The notes under the pieces were generated by a model. That model was not told the DNA's origin and searched no databases. It saw only the letters and a list, made by a program, of their open reading frames with translations. 5,636 bases of DNA from Terriglobus sp. (lineage in GTDB: Bacteria; Acidobacteriota; Terriglobia; Terriglobales; Acidobacteriaceae). The position numbers and the translations under genes were made by a program. Below, one piece after another: positions 1-5,636 of this stretch. Each line of letters begins with the position of its first letter. The first letter of the stretch is position 1. The stretch spans positions 1 through 5,636 of the forward strand of contig JAHFTZ010000185.1 in assembly GCA_023265355.1 (NCBI GenBank), in the 5' to 3' direction.

Positions 1-103
1 ACTTAGCTTTCGCCCCTGTGTAAAACAACGGCGGGCTTACGTCACTACTACCGTCTTTATCGGTAATGAGAAAAAGATTCCTACTGCAAAGGTGGCGCAG
101 TGA
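1..103 (+). CDS. 3' end of an upstream gene, probably the chain-length (Wzz/GumC-like) part of a polysaccharide co-polymerase; partial
   Basis: A frame read from base 2 is open from the left edge to a TGA at 101-103, giving 33 residues that end in IPTAKVAQ, with no start codon inside the window. The stop overlaps the GTG start of the next gene (GTGA at 100-103), the arrangement of a translationally coupled pair. In Wzc/GumC-type co-polymerases a short proline-containing segment of the form (V/I)PT-x-P-V-x-P lies just before the second membrane helix, and the last eight residues resemble it. The following protein starts with that very helix. I infer that this is the end of the periplasmic chain-length domain, either as a separate subunit or as the front part of one gene broken by a one-base frameshift. 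With only 33 residues visible the identity is tentative; that the frame is open to the edge is certain. Confidence 0.45.
   Translation, partial: LSFRPCVKQRRAYVTTTVFIGNEKKIPTAKVAQ
88..95 (+). promoter_or_regulatory. ribosome binding site for the GTG start at 100
   Basis: AAAGGTGG lies four bases before the GTG at 100, with its AAGG core seven bases away. This is a reasonable Shine-Dalgarno match. It supports true initiation at GTG, inside the end of the preceding frame, rather than expression of the downstream part only by frameshifting. Confidence 0.5.
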
Positions 104-894
104 CGAAGGTTTTTTTCTTTATTGCACCGCCGCTGATGGTTTGTGGCAGCATTCTGCTGGCCCTTCTATTGGAGCGTCTCGACACTGCGCTGTACAGCGT
201 CGCAGAGGCTGAGCGCAGGACGCAACTAACTTCTTTTGGCATCCTTGCGAAGATACAACCGAGAGATCTCAATCGACATCTCAGTGCGCCGCATGAATAC
301 TTCCATTCTTTTGCCACACTGCTCATCCACGCAACGTCGTCAGCAAAGATTCTGCAGATCACAAGCGCCGTGCCGTCTGCCGGTAAGACGACTATCGCCT
401 GCAATCTTGCGCGCATGCTTGCCGAGGGCGGCCACCGCGTTCTTCTCATCGACGCAGACCTTCGGCGGCCTCACGTGCATGATCTTCTGGGGCTGCCAAA
501 CAACCTTGGCCTTTCGACTCTTCTCGAAGGCAAATGCACTCTCGAAGAAGTCCTTCAGCGCGCTCTGAAAGTCCCTCTTCTCGACATCCTCACCTCCGGC
601 CCCGTTCCGCCTTTCCCTTCTCTGCTTCTCAACTCAGACGCCATGCGCACCCTACTCAAGCGGTGTCGTAAGGTCTATAGCCACATCCTTCTCGACTCGC
701 CACCCGTTCTCTCGGCAGCGGAGGGGATTACCCTTGCCACACAGGCAGAGGCCGTCGTTCTCGTCATCCGACACGGCAACTCGGCGCTCGACATCCTTCG
801 AGCGCGGGACCTTCTCCTTCATTCCGAGGTTTCCATCACAGGCTTTGTTCTCAACGCGACTCCCACGCGCAGAACAAAGATCACTCTTGAGTAA
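100..894 (+). CDS. CpsD/CapB/Wzc-type (BY-kinase-like) P-loop ATPase with an N-terminal membrane helix
   Basis: A 264-residue protein with the layout of the C-terminal half of Wzc-type bacterial tyrosine kinases, which control polymer length and export of capsule or exopolysaccharide at the inner membrane. Residues about 4-24 form a hydrophobic helix followed by ERLD, matching the second membrane helix of Wzc and its exit to the cytoplasm. The P-loop is AVPSAGKT (90-97), Walker A' is LLIDADLRRP (D118, D120, R122) and Walker B is ILLDSPP (D199). The GTG start at 100 is chosen because in-frame stops TAA and TGA lie at 64-69 and a good ribosome site precedes it. Oddities: there is no tyrosine cluster at the C-terminus, which ends RRTKITLE; the usual PGEGK of the P-loop is PSAGK; and the helix that normally reads ExxRxxR is ExxHxxA (residues 66-72). 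Nucleotide binding is likely, but self-phosphorylating kinase activity is doubtful. The periplasmic chain-length domain, if present, is in the overlapping upstream frame. Confidence 0.85.
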   Translation: MTKVFFFIAPPLMVCGSILLALLLERLDTALYSVAEAERRTQLTSFGILAKIQPRDLNRHLSAPHEYFHSFATLLIHATSSAKILQITSAVPSAGKTTIACNLARMLAEGGHRVLLIDADLRRPHVHDLLGLPNNLGLSTLLEGKCTLEEVLQRALKVPLLDILTSGPVPPFPSLLLNSDAMRTLLKRCRKVYSHILLDSPPVLSAAEGITLATQAEAVVLVIRHGNSALDILRARDLLLHSEVSITGFVLNATPTRRTKITLE

Positions 895-1058
895 CCCTCT
901 TCGGAGACTTCGTTCTCAGGTATCGCCTCCGCGCGAGATATCCTATCCCCGCGGATGACTGAACACGGTGTACTTCGCCGATGGGCTCAGGTCAAAACGT
1001 GGCGTTGCAGAGGAGATTGCGGTTTGCGTACACAGAAGACTTCCGGAACCACCGGGCC

Positions 1059-1063
1059 AGGGA
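1059..1063 (+). promoter_or_regulatory. ribosome binding site that decides the glycosyltransferase start
   Basis: AGGGA lies seven bases before ATG 1071. The longer in-frame ATG at 981 would add 30 residues of polar sequence in front of the typical GT4 opening MKILHII. The site therefore favours 1071. Confidence 0.5.
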
Positions 1064-1070
1064 CGGAAGT

Positions 1071-2222
1071 ATGAAAATTCTTCACATCATCGCCACACTG
1101 GATCCCGCGGCGGGCGGACCGATTCAATCTGTTCGCACCATGATGAGCTATGCCTCTATCGGCTATATCGGAGAGGTGGTCACCTTCGACGATCCGAATG
1201 CGCCTTTCCTCAAAGATCTGAAGTTCCCTGTGCATCCACTCGGCGCGAAGGGAGCAAACTATGGCTACACCCCGAAGCTCATTCCCTGGCTCAAGGCCAA
1301 TCAGCACCGCTTCGATGGGATCGTCGTCAACGGCCTGTGGCAGTTCTGCGGTCTGGGTGCACGGCTGGCTGTCAAGGGGAAAAAACCTTACCTTGTCTTC
1401 AGCCATGGCATGCTCGATCCGTACTTCAAAAAGGCCTTCCCTCTCAAACATTTCAAGAAGGCCGTCTACTGGTACCTCGCAGAGTATTGGGTGCTCAAAG
1501 GCGCATACCGCGTTCTCTTCACGACCGCACAGGAGGAGAAGCTGGCTCGCCAAAGTTTTGCTCTGAATGATTGGACCTCGCAGGTCGTTCCCTACGGTTC
1601 GGGAGGACCTCCCTGCACAGCAGAAGACTGCCTCCCAGCCTTTTTCCAGCAGATGCCTGCCATGCGTGGCAAACGCTTCCTGGTGTATCTCGGCCGCATT
1701 CACCGAAAAAAAGGTGTCGACCTCCTCGTGGAAGCCTTCGCCCAAAAAGCGCACCTCGATCCCGCGCTGGAGCTTGTCATCGGTGGACCTGACCAACAGG
1801 GATGGGCGGCGGAGTTGCAGAAGATCGCCGAAGCGGTGGGCGTCTCCCATCGCATCCACTGGCCGGGCATGCTGGAAGGCCGATCCAAGTGGGGAGCACT
1901 CTATGCAGCGGAGGCCTTCATCCTTCCATCGCACCAGGAGAACTTCGGTATCGCTGTGGCGGAAGCCCTGTCGTGCAGCCTTCCCGTTCTTGTTTCGGAC
2001 CAAGTGAACATTGCCCCCGAAGTAGTGGAGGATGGAGTCGGCCTGATGGAACCGGATACGCTTCAGGGAACAGAGAATCTCATCCAGCGCTGGATCAACA
2101 CGTCTCCGGAAGAGCGAGAGACGATGCGTACACGCGCTCCGCAGACATTTCACGCACGGTACGATATGCAGGATACTGCCAGGACCGTCATAGATCTGTT
2201 TAAACAGGCGCTGCAACGCTAG
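1071..2222 (+). CDS. GT4-family (GT-B fold) glycosyltransferase, exopolysaccharide biosynthesis
   Basis: A 383-residue protein of normal length for a retaining GT4 transferase, which moves a sugar from an NDP-sugar to a lipid-linked acceptor at the cytoplasmic face of the inner membrane. The N-terminal Rossmann domain opens MKILHII with an acceptor/donor loop GGPIQSV (15-21). A mid-protein stretch SHGMLDPYF (111-119) is typical of polysaccharide GT4 enzymes. The C-terminal domain starts at FLVYLGRIHRKKG (203-215), where R209 and K214 match the phosphate-binding residues of the family. It continues with LVIGGP (235-240) and the E-x7-E motif ENFGIAVAE (E290, E298). No signal peptide is seen. 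It is separated by 176 nt from the ATPase gene upstream and by 28 nt from the acetyltransferase downstream, so it is almost certainly co-transcribed with the latter. Donor and acceptor sugars cannot be read from sequence. The family call is secure; the exopolysaccharide role is inferred from neighbours. Confidence 0.9.
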   Translation: MKILHIIATLDPAAGGPIQSVRTMMSYASIGYIGEVVTFDDPNAPFLKDLKFPVHPLGAKGANYGYTPKLIPWLKANQHRFDGIVVNGLWQFCGLGARLAVKGKKPYLVFSHGMLDPYFKKAFPLKHFKKAVYWYLAEYWVLKGAYRVLFTTAQEEKLARQSFALNDWTSQVVPYGSGGPPCTAEDCLPAFFQQMPAMRGKRFLVYLGRIHRKKGVDLLVEAFAQKAHLDPALELVIGGPDQQGWAAELQKIAEAVGVSHRIHWPGMLEGRSKWGALYAAEAFILPSHQENFGIAVAEALSCSLPVLVSDQVNIAPEVVEDGVGLMEPDTLQGTENLIQRWINTSPEERETMRTRAPQTFHARYDMQDTARTVIDLFKQALQR

Positions 2223-2250
2223 ACCAACACTCCACCGAAGGCACGGTTCC

Positions 2251-2859
2251 ATGGCGAAGACTCCGCAATATCACGCTGCAGACCATATCGACGCGGCCTC
2301 CGACGCTGACCCATATCTCCGTCCGGCCTTCACGCTGCAGAACCGCATCGGCCGTGTCCTATGGGCTGTGTGCTGGCTTCTGCTCTACAGGCCTTCTCCC
2401 AGGCCGTTGCATGCCTGGCGTAGTCTATTGCTTCGGATCTTCGGAGCCACCATGGGGCCTAACTGCCACTTCTATCCCGGCTCACGCATCTGGGCGCCCT
2501 GGAATCTCGTCTGCGCCGATCAGGTGACGGCGGCCAATGGCACCGAAATCTATAATCCTGTACCCATGCACTTCGGGTCGCATGCCATCGTCTCTCAGGA
2601 TGCGTATCTCTGTGGCGCTACGCATGATTATGACGACCCGGCTTTTCCGTTGATCGCCTTCTCCATGACCATTGGTGCCTATGCCTGGATCTGCGCCCGC
2701 GCGTCCGTCGGCCCCGGCGTTCAGGTGGGAGAAGGTGCCGTGCTTGGATTGGGTGCCATCGCTACGCGCAACCTGGAGCCGTGGACCATCTATGGCGGAT
2801 CGCCCGCCGTTCGCATCAAGCAGCGCGTCCAGACTCATCCCAGCGCCCCAAAGGCGTAA
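2251..2859 (+). CDS. WcaF-like left-handed beta-helix O-acetyltransferase (putative colanic acid-type polysaccharide acetyltransferase)
   Basis: A 202-residue hexapeptide-repeat acyltransferase, expected to move acetyl from acetyl-CoA onto a sugar of the polysaccharide or its lipid-linked precursor. The front half has the family's marker segments: FTLQNRIGRVLW (27-38), RPSPRPLHAWR (47-57), LLRIFGATMG (60-69) and RIWAPWNL (79-86). The middle has the catalytic histidine in THDYDDP (H125), and residues about 140-185 form imperfect hexapeptide coils ending in the usual YGGSPAVRIK. The length is close to the usual size for WcaF-like enzymes, with about 25 extra polar N-terminal residues. The ATG is preceded by GAAGG (2237-2241) at nine bases. 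It is 28 nt after the glycosyltransferase stop, so one operon is likely. The target sugar is unknown; WcaF of colanic acid is a family name here and not proof of colanic acid. Confidence 0.9.
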   Translation: MAKTPQYHAADHIDAASDADPYLRPAFTLQNRIGRVLWAVCWLLLYRPSPRPLHAWRSLLLRIFGATMGPNCHFYPGSRIWAPWNLVCADQVTAANGTEIYNPVPMHFGSHAIVSQDAYLCGATHDYDDPAFPLIAFSMTIGAYAWICARASVGPGVQVGEGAVLGLGAIATRNLEPWTIYGGSPAVRIKQRVQTHPSAPKA

Positions 2860-2880
2860 GCATCCTGCATTCAGGTCACG

Positions 2881-2915
2881 AAAAATCGCACCGGAGATGA
2901 GAGCTTCCGGCGCGA
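2881..2915 (-). terminator. intrinsic terminator of the response regulator gene
   Basis: Bases 2886-2895 and 2906-2915 pair as a 10-bp stem with one A/C mismatch (read on plus: TCGCACCGGA with TCCGGCGCGA) around a 10-nt loop. On the minus strand the stem is followed at once by five T (plus-strand A at 2881-2885). It begins 19 nt after the stop of the minus-strand receiver gene, where a terminator is expected. On the plus strand no T tract follows, so it would serve the convergent acetyltransferase transcript poorly. Confidence 0.6.
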
Positions 2916-2934
2916 AGTCCTAATCTCTGAAACT

Positions 2935-3315
2935 TTAGCTACGAAGTTTGGCGAGCAGATCGGTCGGATGCACCGGCTTGGCCAAAATCTCGAACTCGTG
3001 GCCCTGTGCACGCGCCTTCTCCAGAAGGTCGGCGGTGGCAGCCTGTCCGGAAAACAGAAGGATCTTGCACTTCGGGAGGCGGTTGCGAATCTCGATTGCG
3101 GCTTCGATCCCCGTCATACCCGTCATGATGACGTCGGAGATGAGCATATTGGGTTGAAACGCATCAATCGTTTCAATCGCGCTCTCGCCGGAGTACACGG
3201 CGCGAGCATCAAAACCTGCTTGGTTCAAAATGATCGCGAGTGTATTGGCAATGACCTGCTCGTCGTCTGCGACCAGGACTCGCGGTTTGGAGGAATTCGT
3301 TTCGATATCTGGCAT
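2935..3315 (-). CDS. single-domain response regulator (CheY-like receiver, no output domain)
   Basis: A 126-residue protein that is a complete receiver domain and nothing more. The acidic pair is D17/D18 in VLVADDEQ, the phospho-acceptor is D61 in MLISDVIM, the switch hydroxyl is S89 in LLFSGQ, and the conserved lysine is K113 in LAKPVHP. All residues needed for phosphorylation by a histidine kinase are present. The ATG at 3315 is chosen; in-frame TTG 3348 and GTG 3330 upstream would add residues unlike a receiver and have no useful ribosome site, though the site before 3315 (AAAGAA) is also weak. The gene converges with the acetyltransferase and diverges from the transporter operon. No histidine kinase is in the window, so the partner is unknown. 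It probably acts by protein contact with a kinase, a diguanylate enzyme or another output protein elsewhere, not by binding DNA itself. Confidence 0.88.
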   Translation of the reverse strand: MPDIETNSSKPRVLVADDEQVIANTLAIILNQAGFDARAVYSGESAIETIDAFQPNMLISDVIMTGMTGIEAAIEIRNRLPKCKILLFSGQAATADLLEKARAQGHEFEILAKPVHPTDLLAKLRS

Positions 3316-3334
3316 ATTTCTTTGACCCACTCCA

Positions 3335-3340
3335 ACTATA
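3335..3340 (-). promoter_or_regulatory. possible -10 box of the response regulator gene
   Basis: On the minus strand TATAGT (5 of 6 to TATAAT) sits 19 nt before ATG 3315 inside the most AT-rich stretch of the region. A weak -35 candidate, GAGACT, lies 18 nt further upstream. The 5' leader would be short. This is suggestive only. Confidence 0.25.
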
Positions 3341-3380
3341 TATGACAAGGCAGTTTACAGTCTCTGGACAACGGGTTTCT

Positions 3381-3393
3381 ACGGACCCTCCGT
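3381..3393. repeat. small perfect inverted repeat in the divergent intergenic region
   Basis: ACGGA-CCC-TCCGT is a perfect 5-bp inverted repeat with a 3-nt spacer, located between the receiver gene and the ABC transporter operon. It could be a regulator site or a small hairpin in the transporter leader. A match this short can arise by chance. Elsewhere in 3316-3494 I see no strong promoter, riboswitch or RNA gene. Confidence 0.25.
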
Positions 3394-3494
3394 GAGATGA
3401 TACGCTGGGCGCAGCTGTATCGTAACCGGGCCCACTTCTGTTTCCGCCTTCGTCTCTTCAGGCGTTCACCACAACATCAAGAAACATCGACCCT

Positions 3495-4838
3495 ATGAAG
3501 CCAGCGATCATTCGAGCCGAGCGCGTGGAAAAGTACTACGCGCAGCCCAGCGAGAACCGAATTCAGGTAATTTCGCCCACCGATCTGTCCATTGCAGAAG
3601 GCGAAATCGTCGCGCTCCTCGGTCCCTCCGGCTCGGGCAAGTCTACGCTCCTTCGTATGCTCACCGGCCTTTCGGTTCCCTCCGGTGGAAAAGTCTTCTG
3701 GCACGAAAAGCCCATCGCCGAAACGGAGATCAACGTCTCCATCGTCTTCCAGAACTTCGCGCTCTTCCCGTGGCTCACTGTTCTCGAAAACGTAGAAGCT
3801 CCGTTGAAGGCACGCGGACTCGATCCGATCGAACGTCGCCGCCGCTCCAAGCACATGCTCGACGCCGTCGGTCTCGATGGATTCCAGGCGGCCTACCCCA
3901 AGGAACTCTCCGGCGGCATGCGGCAGCGTGTCGGCTTTGCCCGCGCCCTCGTAGTAGAGCCGGAAGTTCTCTTCATGGATGAGCCCTTCTCTGCACTCGA
4001 CGTGCTCACCGCAGAAAACCTGCGATCTGAGCTACTGGAGCTGTGGCACAAGAAGACGATCCCTACGAAATCTATCTTCATCGTGACGCACAACATCGAA
4101 GAGGCCGTCCAGCTCGCGGACCGCATCATCGTCCTTGGCCGCAATCCTGGCCACGTCCGCACAGACTTCCGCGTCAATCTTCTACACCCACGCGACCGCA
4201 AGGCTCACGCCTTCCTCGACTTGGTCGATTACATCTATAAGGTGCTCACGCAGCCTGAGACGCAGCCGCCCGCCCTTCCGCGCACAGCCGACGGTAAGCG
4301 CGTGCGCGACCAGCGCCTGATGAGCTACCAGATGCTGCCGCACGCACGTCCCGGCGGTATTGCCGGTCTGCTTGAACTTCTGCTTGACCATAACGGGAAA
4401 GACGATATCTATCGCCTCGCGGACGATCTGGCCTTCGAGATCGACGATCTCCTTCCCATCGTAGACGCCGCCTCCTTGCTCGGCTTCGTCACCGTGAACG
4501 AAGGAGACGCCGCCCTCACACCCATCGGCGTCGAGTACGCCAACGCCGAGATCCTTCGCCAGAAAGATATCTTCCGCGAAGTCGCCGTAGAAAATGTTCT
4601 TCTGCTTCGCCAGATCGTTCGAGCCATTGACGCCAAGAGCGATCACACCGTTCCCGAAGAGTTCTTCCACGACATGCTCGACGAGCAGTTCAGCGAAGAG
4701 GAGACGCAGAGACAGCTCGAAACCGCAATCAACTGGGGACGCTTCGCAGAACTCTTCGACTTCGACGCCTCCCGCCGCCGTTTTACTAATCCCGAAGCCC
4801 TGCAGACGCCACCCGACGAAGATGAGGTCGTTGCATGA
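3495..4838 (+). CDS. ABC transporter ATP-binding protein, NitT/TauT (nitrate/sulfonate/taurine)-like, with AAA-associated C-terminal domain
   Basis: A 447-residue ATPase that powers an importer at the inner membrane. The ABC domain (about 5-255) is complete: Walker A GPSGSGKST (43-51), Q-loop Q86 in FQNFALFPW, signature LSGGMRQR (138-145), Walker B VLFMDE (158-163), D-loop SALD (166-169) and switch H199 in VTHNIEEA. FALFPWLTVLENV is characteristic of the nitrate/sulfonate/taurine ATPase subfamily. Those usually end near 260 residues. Here about 190 more follow, matching by position and style the AAA-associated C-terminal domain (Pfam AAA_assoc_C, from memory). Within it, residues 287-352 look like a winged helix. 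The ATG has only a weak ribosome site (AAGAAA, 3479-3484). The stop overlaps the permease start as ATGA, so the two are translationally coupled. The substrate is unknown; an anion is only a family-level guess. No substrate-binding protein gene precedes it. Confidence 0.9.
   Translation: MKPAIIRAERVEKYYAQPSENRIQVISPTDLSIAEGEIVALLGPSGSGKSTLLRMLTGLSVPSGGKVFWHEKPIAETEINVSIVFQNFALFPWLTVLENVEAPLKARGLDPIERRRRSKHMLDAVGLDGFQAAYPKELSGGMRQRVGFARALVVEPEVLFMDEPFSALDVLTAENLRSELLELWHKKTIPTKSIFIVTHNIEEAVQLADRIIVLGRNPGHVRTDFRVNLLHPRDRKAHAFLDLVDYIYKVLTQPETQPPALPRTADGKRVRDQRLMSYQMLPHARPGGIAGLLELLLDHNGKDDIYRLADDLAFEIDDLLPIVDAASLLGFVTVNEGDAALTPIGVEYANAEILRQKDIFREVAVENVLLLRQIVRAIDAKSDHTVPEEFFHDMLDEQFSEEETQRQLETAINWGRFAELFDFDASRRRFTNPEALQTPPDEDEVVA
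4824..4828 (+). promoter_or_regulatory. ribosome binding site of the permease, inside the ATPase gene
   Basis: GAGGT lies six bases before ATG 4835, within the last codons of the ATPase. It supports initiation at the ATGA overlap. Confidence 0.5.
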
Positions 4839-5636
4839 TTCAGTTGCCGGGGAACTTCAGTTACATGCGCACGCGCGAGACGCTGGCCCGCGCGCATGTT
4901 CTGCGGCGCACCTGGCCCGTCATGCTCGATCTGCTCGTCGCCGCGATTGGACTCGCCTGCTTCTACGGCGTCGTTCGCATCGCCACCATGTGGATGGCCC
5001 ATGTGCAGCCGGACGTCATCATCTCACTGGCTCCGCGGGCTCTTCCCCGCTATGCCTTCTACTCCATGGTGCGGATGGCGCTCGCTTATTTCCTTTCGCT
5101 CGCATTCGCCATCGGATACGGCTACGTAGCCGCATACAGCCGTCGCCTGGAAGCTCTGATGATCGCGGGCCTCGACATCCTGCAATCGATTCCCGTTCTG
5201 AGCTTCCTTCCCGGCGTCATGCTGGCCATGGTGGCGCTCTTTCCCTCGCGCCAGATAGGCGTTGAGCTTGGCGCGATCATCTTGATCTTCACAGGGCAGG
5301 CATGGAATATCGCGTTCAGTTTCTATGCCTCGCTGAAGAGCATCCCCAAAGAGCTTGACGAAGCCGCAACCCTCTACGGTTTCTCGCGGTGGCAGCGCCT
5401 GTGGCAGCTCGAACTTCCCTACTCTGCGATCGGTCTTATCTGGAACTCCATGGTCTCCGTCGCCGGTGGCTGGTTCTTCCTGATGGCCTGCGAGATGTTT
5501 GTCCTTGGCCCGCGGGACTTCCGTCTGCCTGGGCTCGGCAGTTATTTACAGACGGCTGCTGGCCGCGGGAACTTCCCCGCCATGCTCTTGGGTATCGCCA
5601 CGATGATCGGCATCGTGGTCCTTACCGATCAACTTG
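4835..5636 (+). CDS. ABC transporter permease, NitT/TauT-type, probably a duplicated-domain anion permease; 3' partial
   Basis: The frame starts at ATG 4835, overlaps the ATPase stop (4836-4838) and stays open to the right edge, giving 267 residues and no stop. A cytoplasmic N-terminus is followed by about six hydrophobic helices (roughly 28-52, 76-100, 112-136, 142-165, 197-225 and 248-263). The EAA loop that docks on the ATPase is seen as ELDEAATLYGFSRWQ (173-187) leading to LELP (192-195), with the conserved E176 and G182. It is a binding-protein-dependent transport (BPD_transp_1) permease and partner of the preceding ATPase. Ordinary single-domain permeases would be finished at about this length. 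Here a further helix region (ATMIGIVVLTDQL) is still running, and in the related duplicated-permease anion transporters (COG4986, from memory) a second permease domain follows. The duplication is inferred and lies outside the window. Confidence 0.88.
   Translation, partial: MIQLPGNFSYMRTRETLARAHVLRRTWPVMLDLLVAAIGLACFYGVVRIATMWMAHVQPDVIISLAPRALPRYAFYSMVRMALAYFLSLAFAIGYGYVAAYSRRLEALMIAGLDILQSIPVLSFLPGVMLAMVALFPSRQIGVELGAIILIFTGQAWNIAFSFYASLKSIPKELDEAATLYGFSRWQRLWQLELPYSAIGLIWNSMVSVAGGWFFLMACEMFVLGPRDFRLPGLGSYLQTAAGRGNFPAMLLGIATMIGIVVLTDQL

Noticed and set aside
110..116. Run of seven T as a possible slippage site linking the split Wzc-like frames
   Set aside because: The upstream frame stops at 101-103, before the T run, so slippage there cannot join the two frames.
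928..955. Inverted repeat TCCGCG/CGCGGA after the ATPase gene, considered as a terminator
   Set aside because: The 16-nt loop is long, the stem is only 6 bp and no T tract follows. A chance match in GC-rich DNA is as likely.
981..1070. An N-terminal extension of the glycosyltransferase from ATG 981
   Set aside because: The added 30 residues are polar and unlike the family start, and AGGGA is well placed for ATG 1071.
895..1070. A possible small gene or RNA between the ATPase and glycosyltransferase genes
   Set aside because: No small frame with a ribosome site, no clear promoter and no stable structure was found; nothing can be supported there.
987..2252. A 421-codon open frame on the minus strand across the whole glycosyltransferase gene
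   Set aside because: It mirrors a well-supported GT4 gene. Its translation is rich in Cys, Arg and His with no recognisable motif, and the long opening follows from codon bias that avoids plus-strand codons giving antisense stops.
3316..3348. A longer response regulator starting at TTG 3348 or GTG 3330
   Set aside because: There is no ribosome site at either codon and the extra residues fall outside the receiver fold; the stretch also holds the likely -10 box.
3376..3404. TTTCTA and GATACG with a 17-nt spacer, considered as the promoter of the ABC transporter
   Set aside because: Only 3 of 6 bases match at each box, no better than chance.
4594..5265. A 223-codon plus-strand frame spanning the ATPase end and permease start
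   Set aside because: It is out of frame with both motif-supported genes and its translation is a low-complexity Ser/Arg/His-rich shadow.

Overview
The window looks like chromosomal DNA from a moderately GC-rich (high 50s % by eye) Gram-negative-type soil bacterium. The protein set (a BY-kinase-like ATPase, a GT4 glycosyltransferase, a WcaF-like acetyltransferase, a free-standing receiver, and an anion-type ABC transporter whose ATPase carries an AAA-associated C-terminal domain) is typical of Acidobacteriota (Terriglobia). That placement is inference from gene content and was not tested. No rRNA, tRNA, CRISPR array, insertion sequence or attachment site was seen.

Left block (about 1-2860, plus strand): the end of a surface polysaccharide locus. 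A reading frame that is already open at the left edge stops at 103 and overlaps, as GTGA, the GTG start of a Wzc/CpsD-type ATPase (100-894) that carries its own N-terminal membrane helix. After a 176-nt gap come a GT4 glycosyltransferase (1071-2222) and, 28 nt later, a left-handed beta-helix O-acetyltransferase of the WcaF type (2251-2859). Together they fit assembly, acetylation and export or chain-length control of an exopolysaccharide. The BY-kinase-like protein lacks several hallmarks of an active, autophosphorylating kinase.

Middle: a single-domain response regulator on the minus strand (2935-3315). It converges on the acetyltransferase gene, ends at a good intrinsic terminator on its own strand (2881-2915), and is divergent from the transporter operon across a 179-nt intergenic region (3316-3494) with no strong promoter but a small perfect inverted repeat.

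Right block (3495-5636, plus strand): a translationally coupled ABC transporter. The ATPase (NitT/TauT-like, with a roughly 200-residue C-terminal extension that contains a winged-helix-like stretch) overlaps by ATGA the start of a permease that runs off the right edge. The visible 267 residues hold one permease domain with an EAA loop. By analogy with the duplicated-permease anion transporter family a second domain probably follows outside the window. No substrate-binding protein is visible and the substrate is unknown.

The three blocks are probably independent transcription units. The points most worth following up are the split or frameshifted Wzc-like gene with degenerate kinase motifs, and the transporter ATPase with a possible winged-helix regulatory domain.
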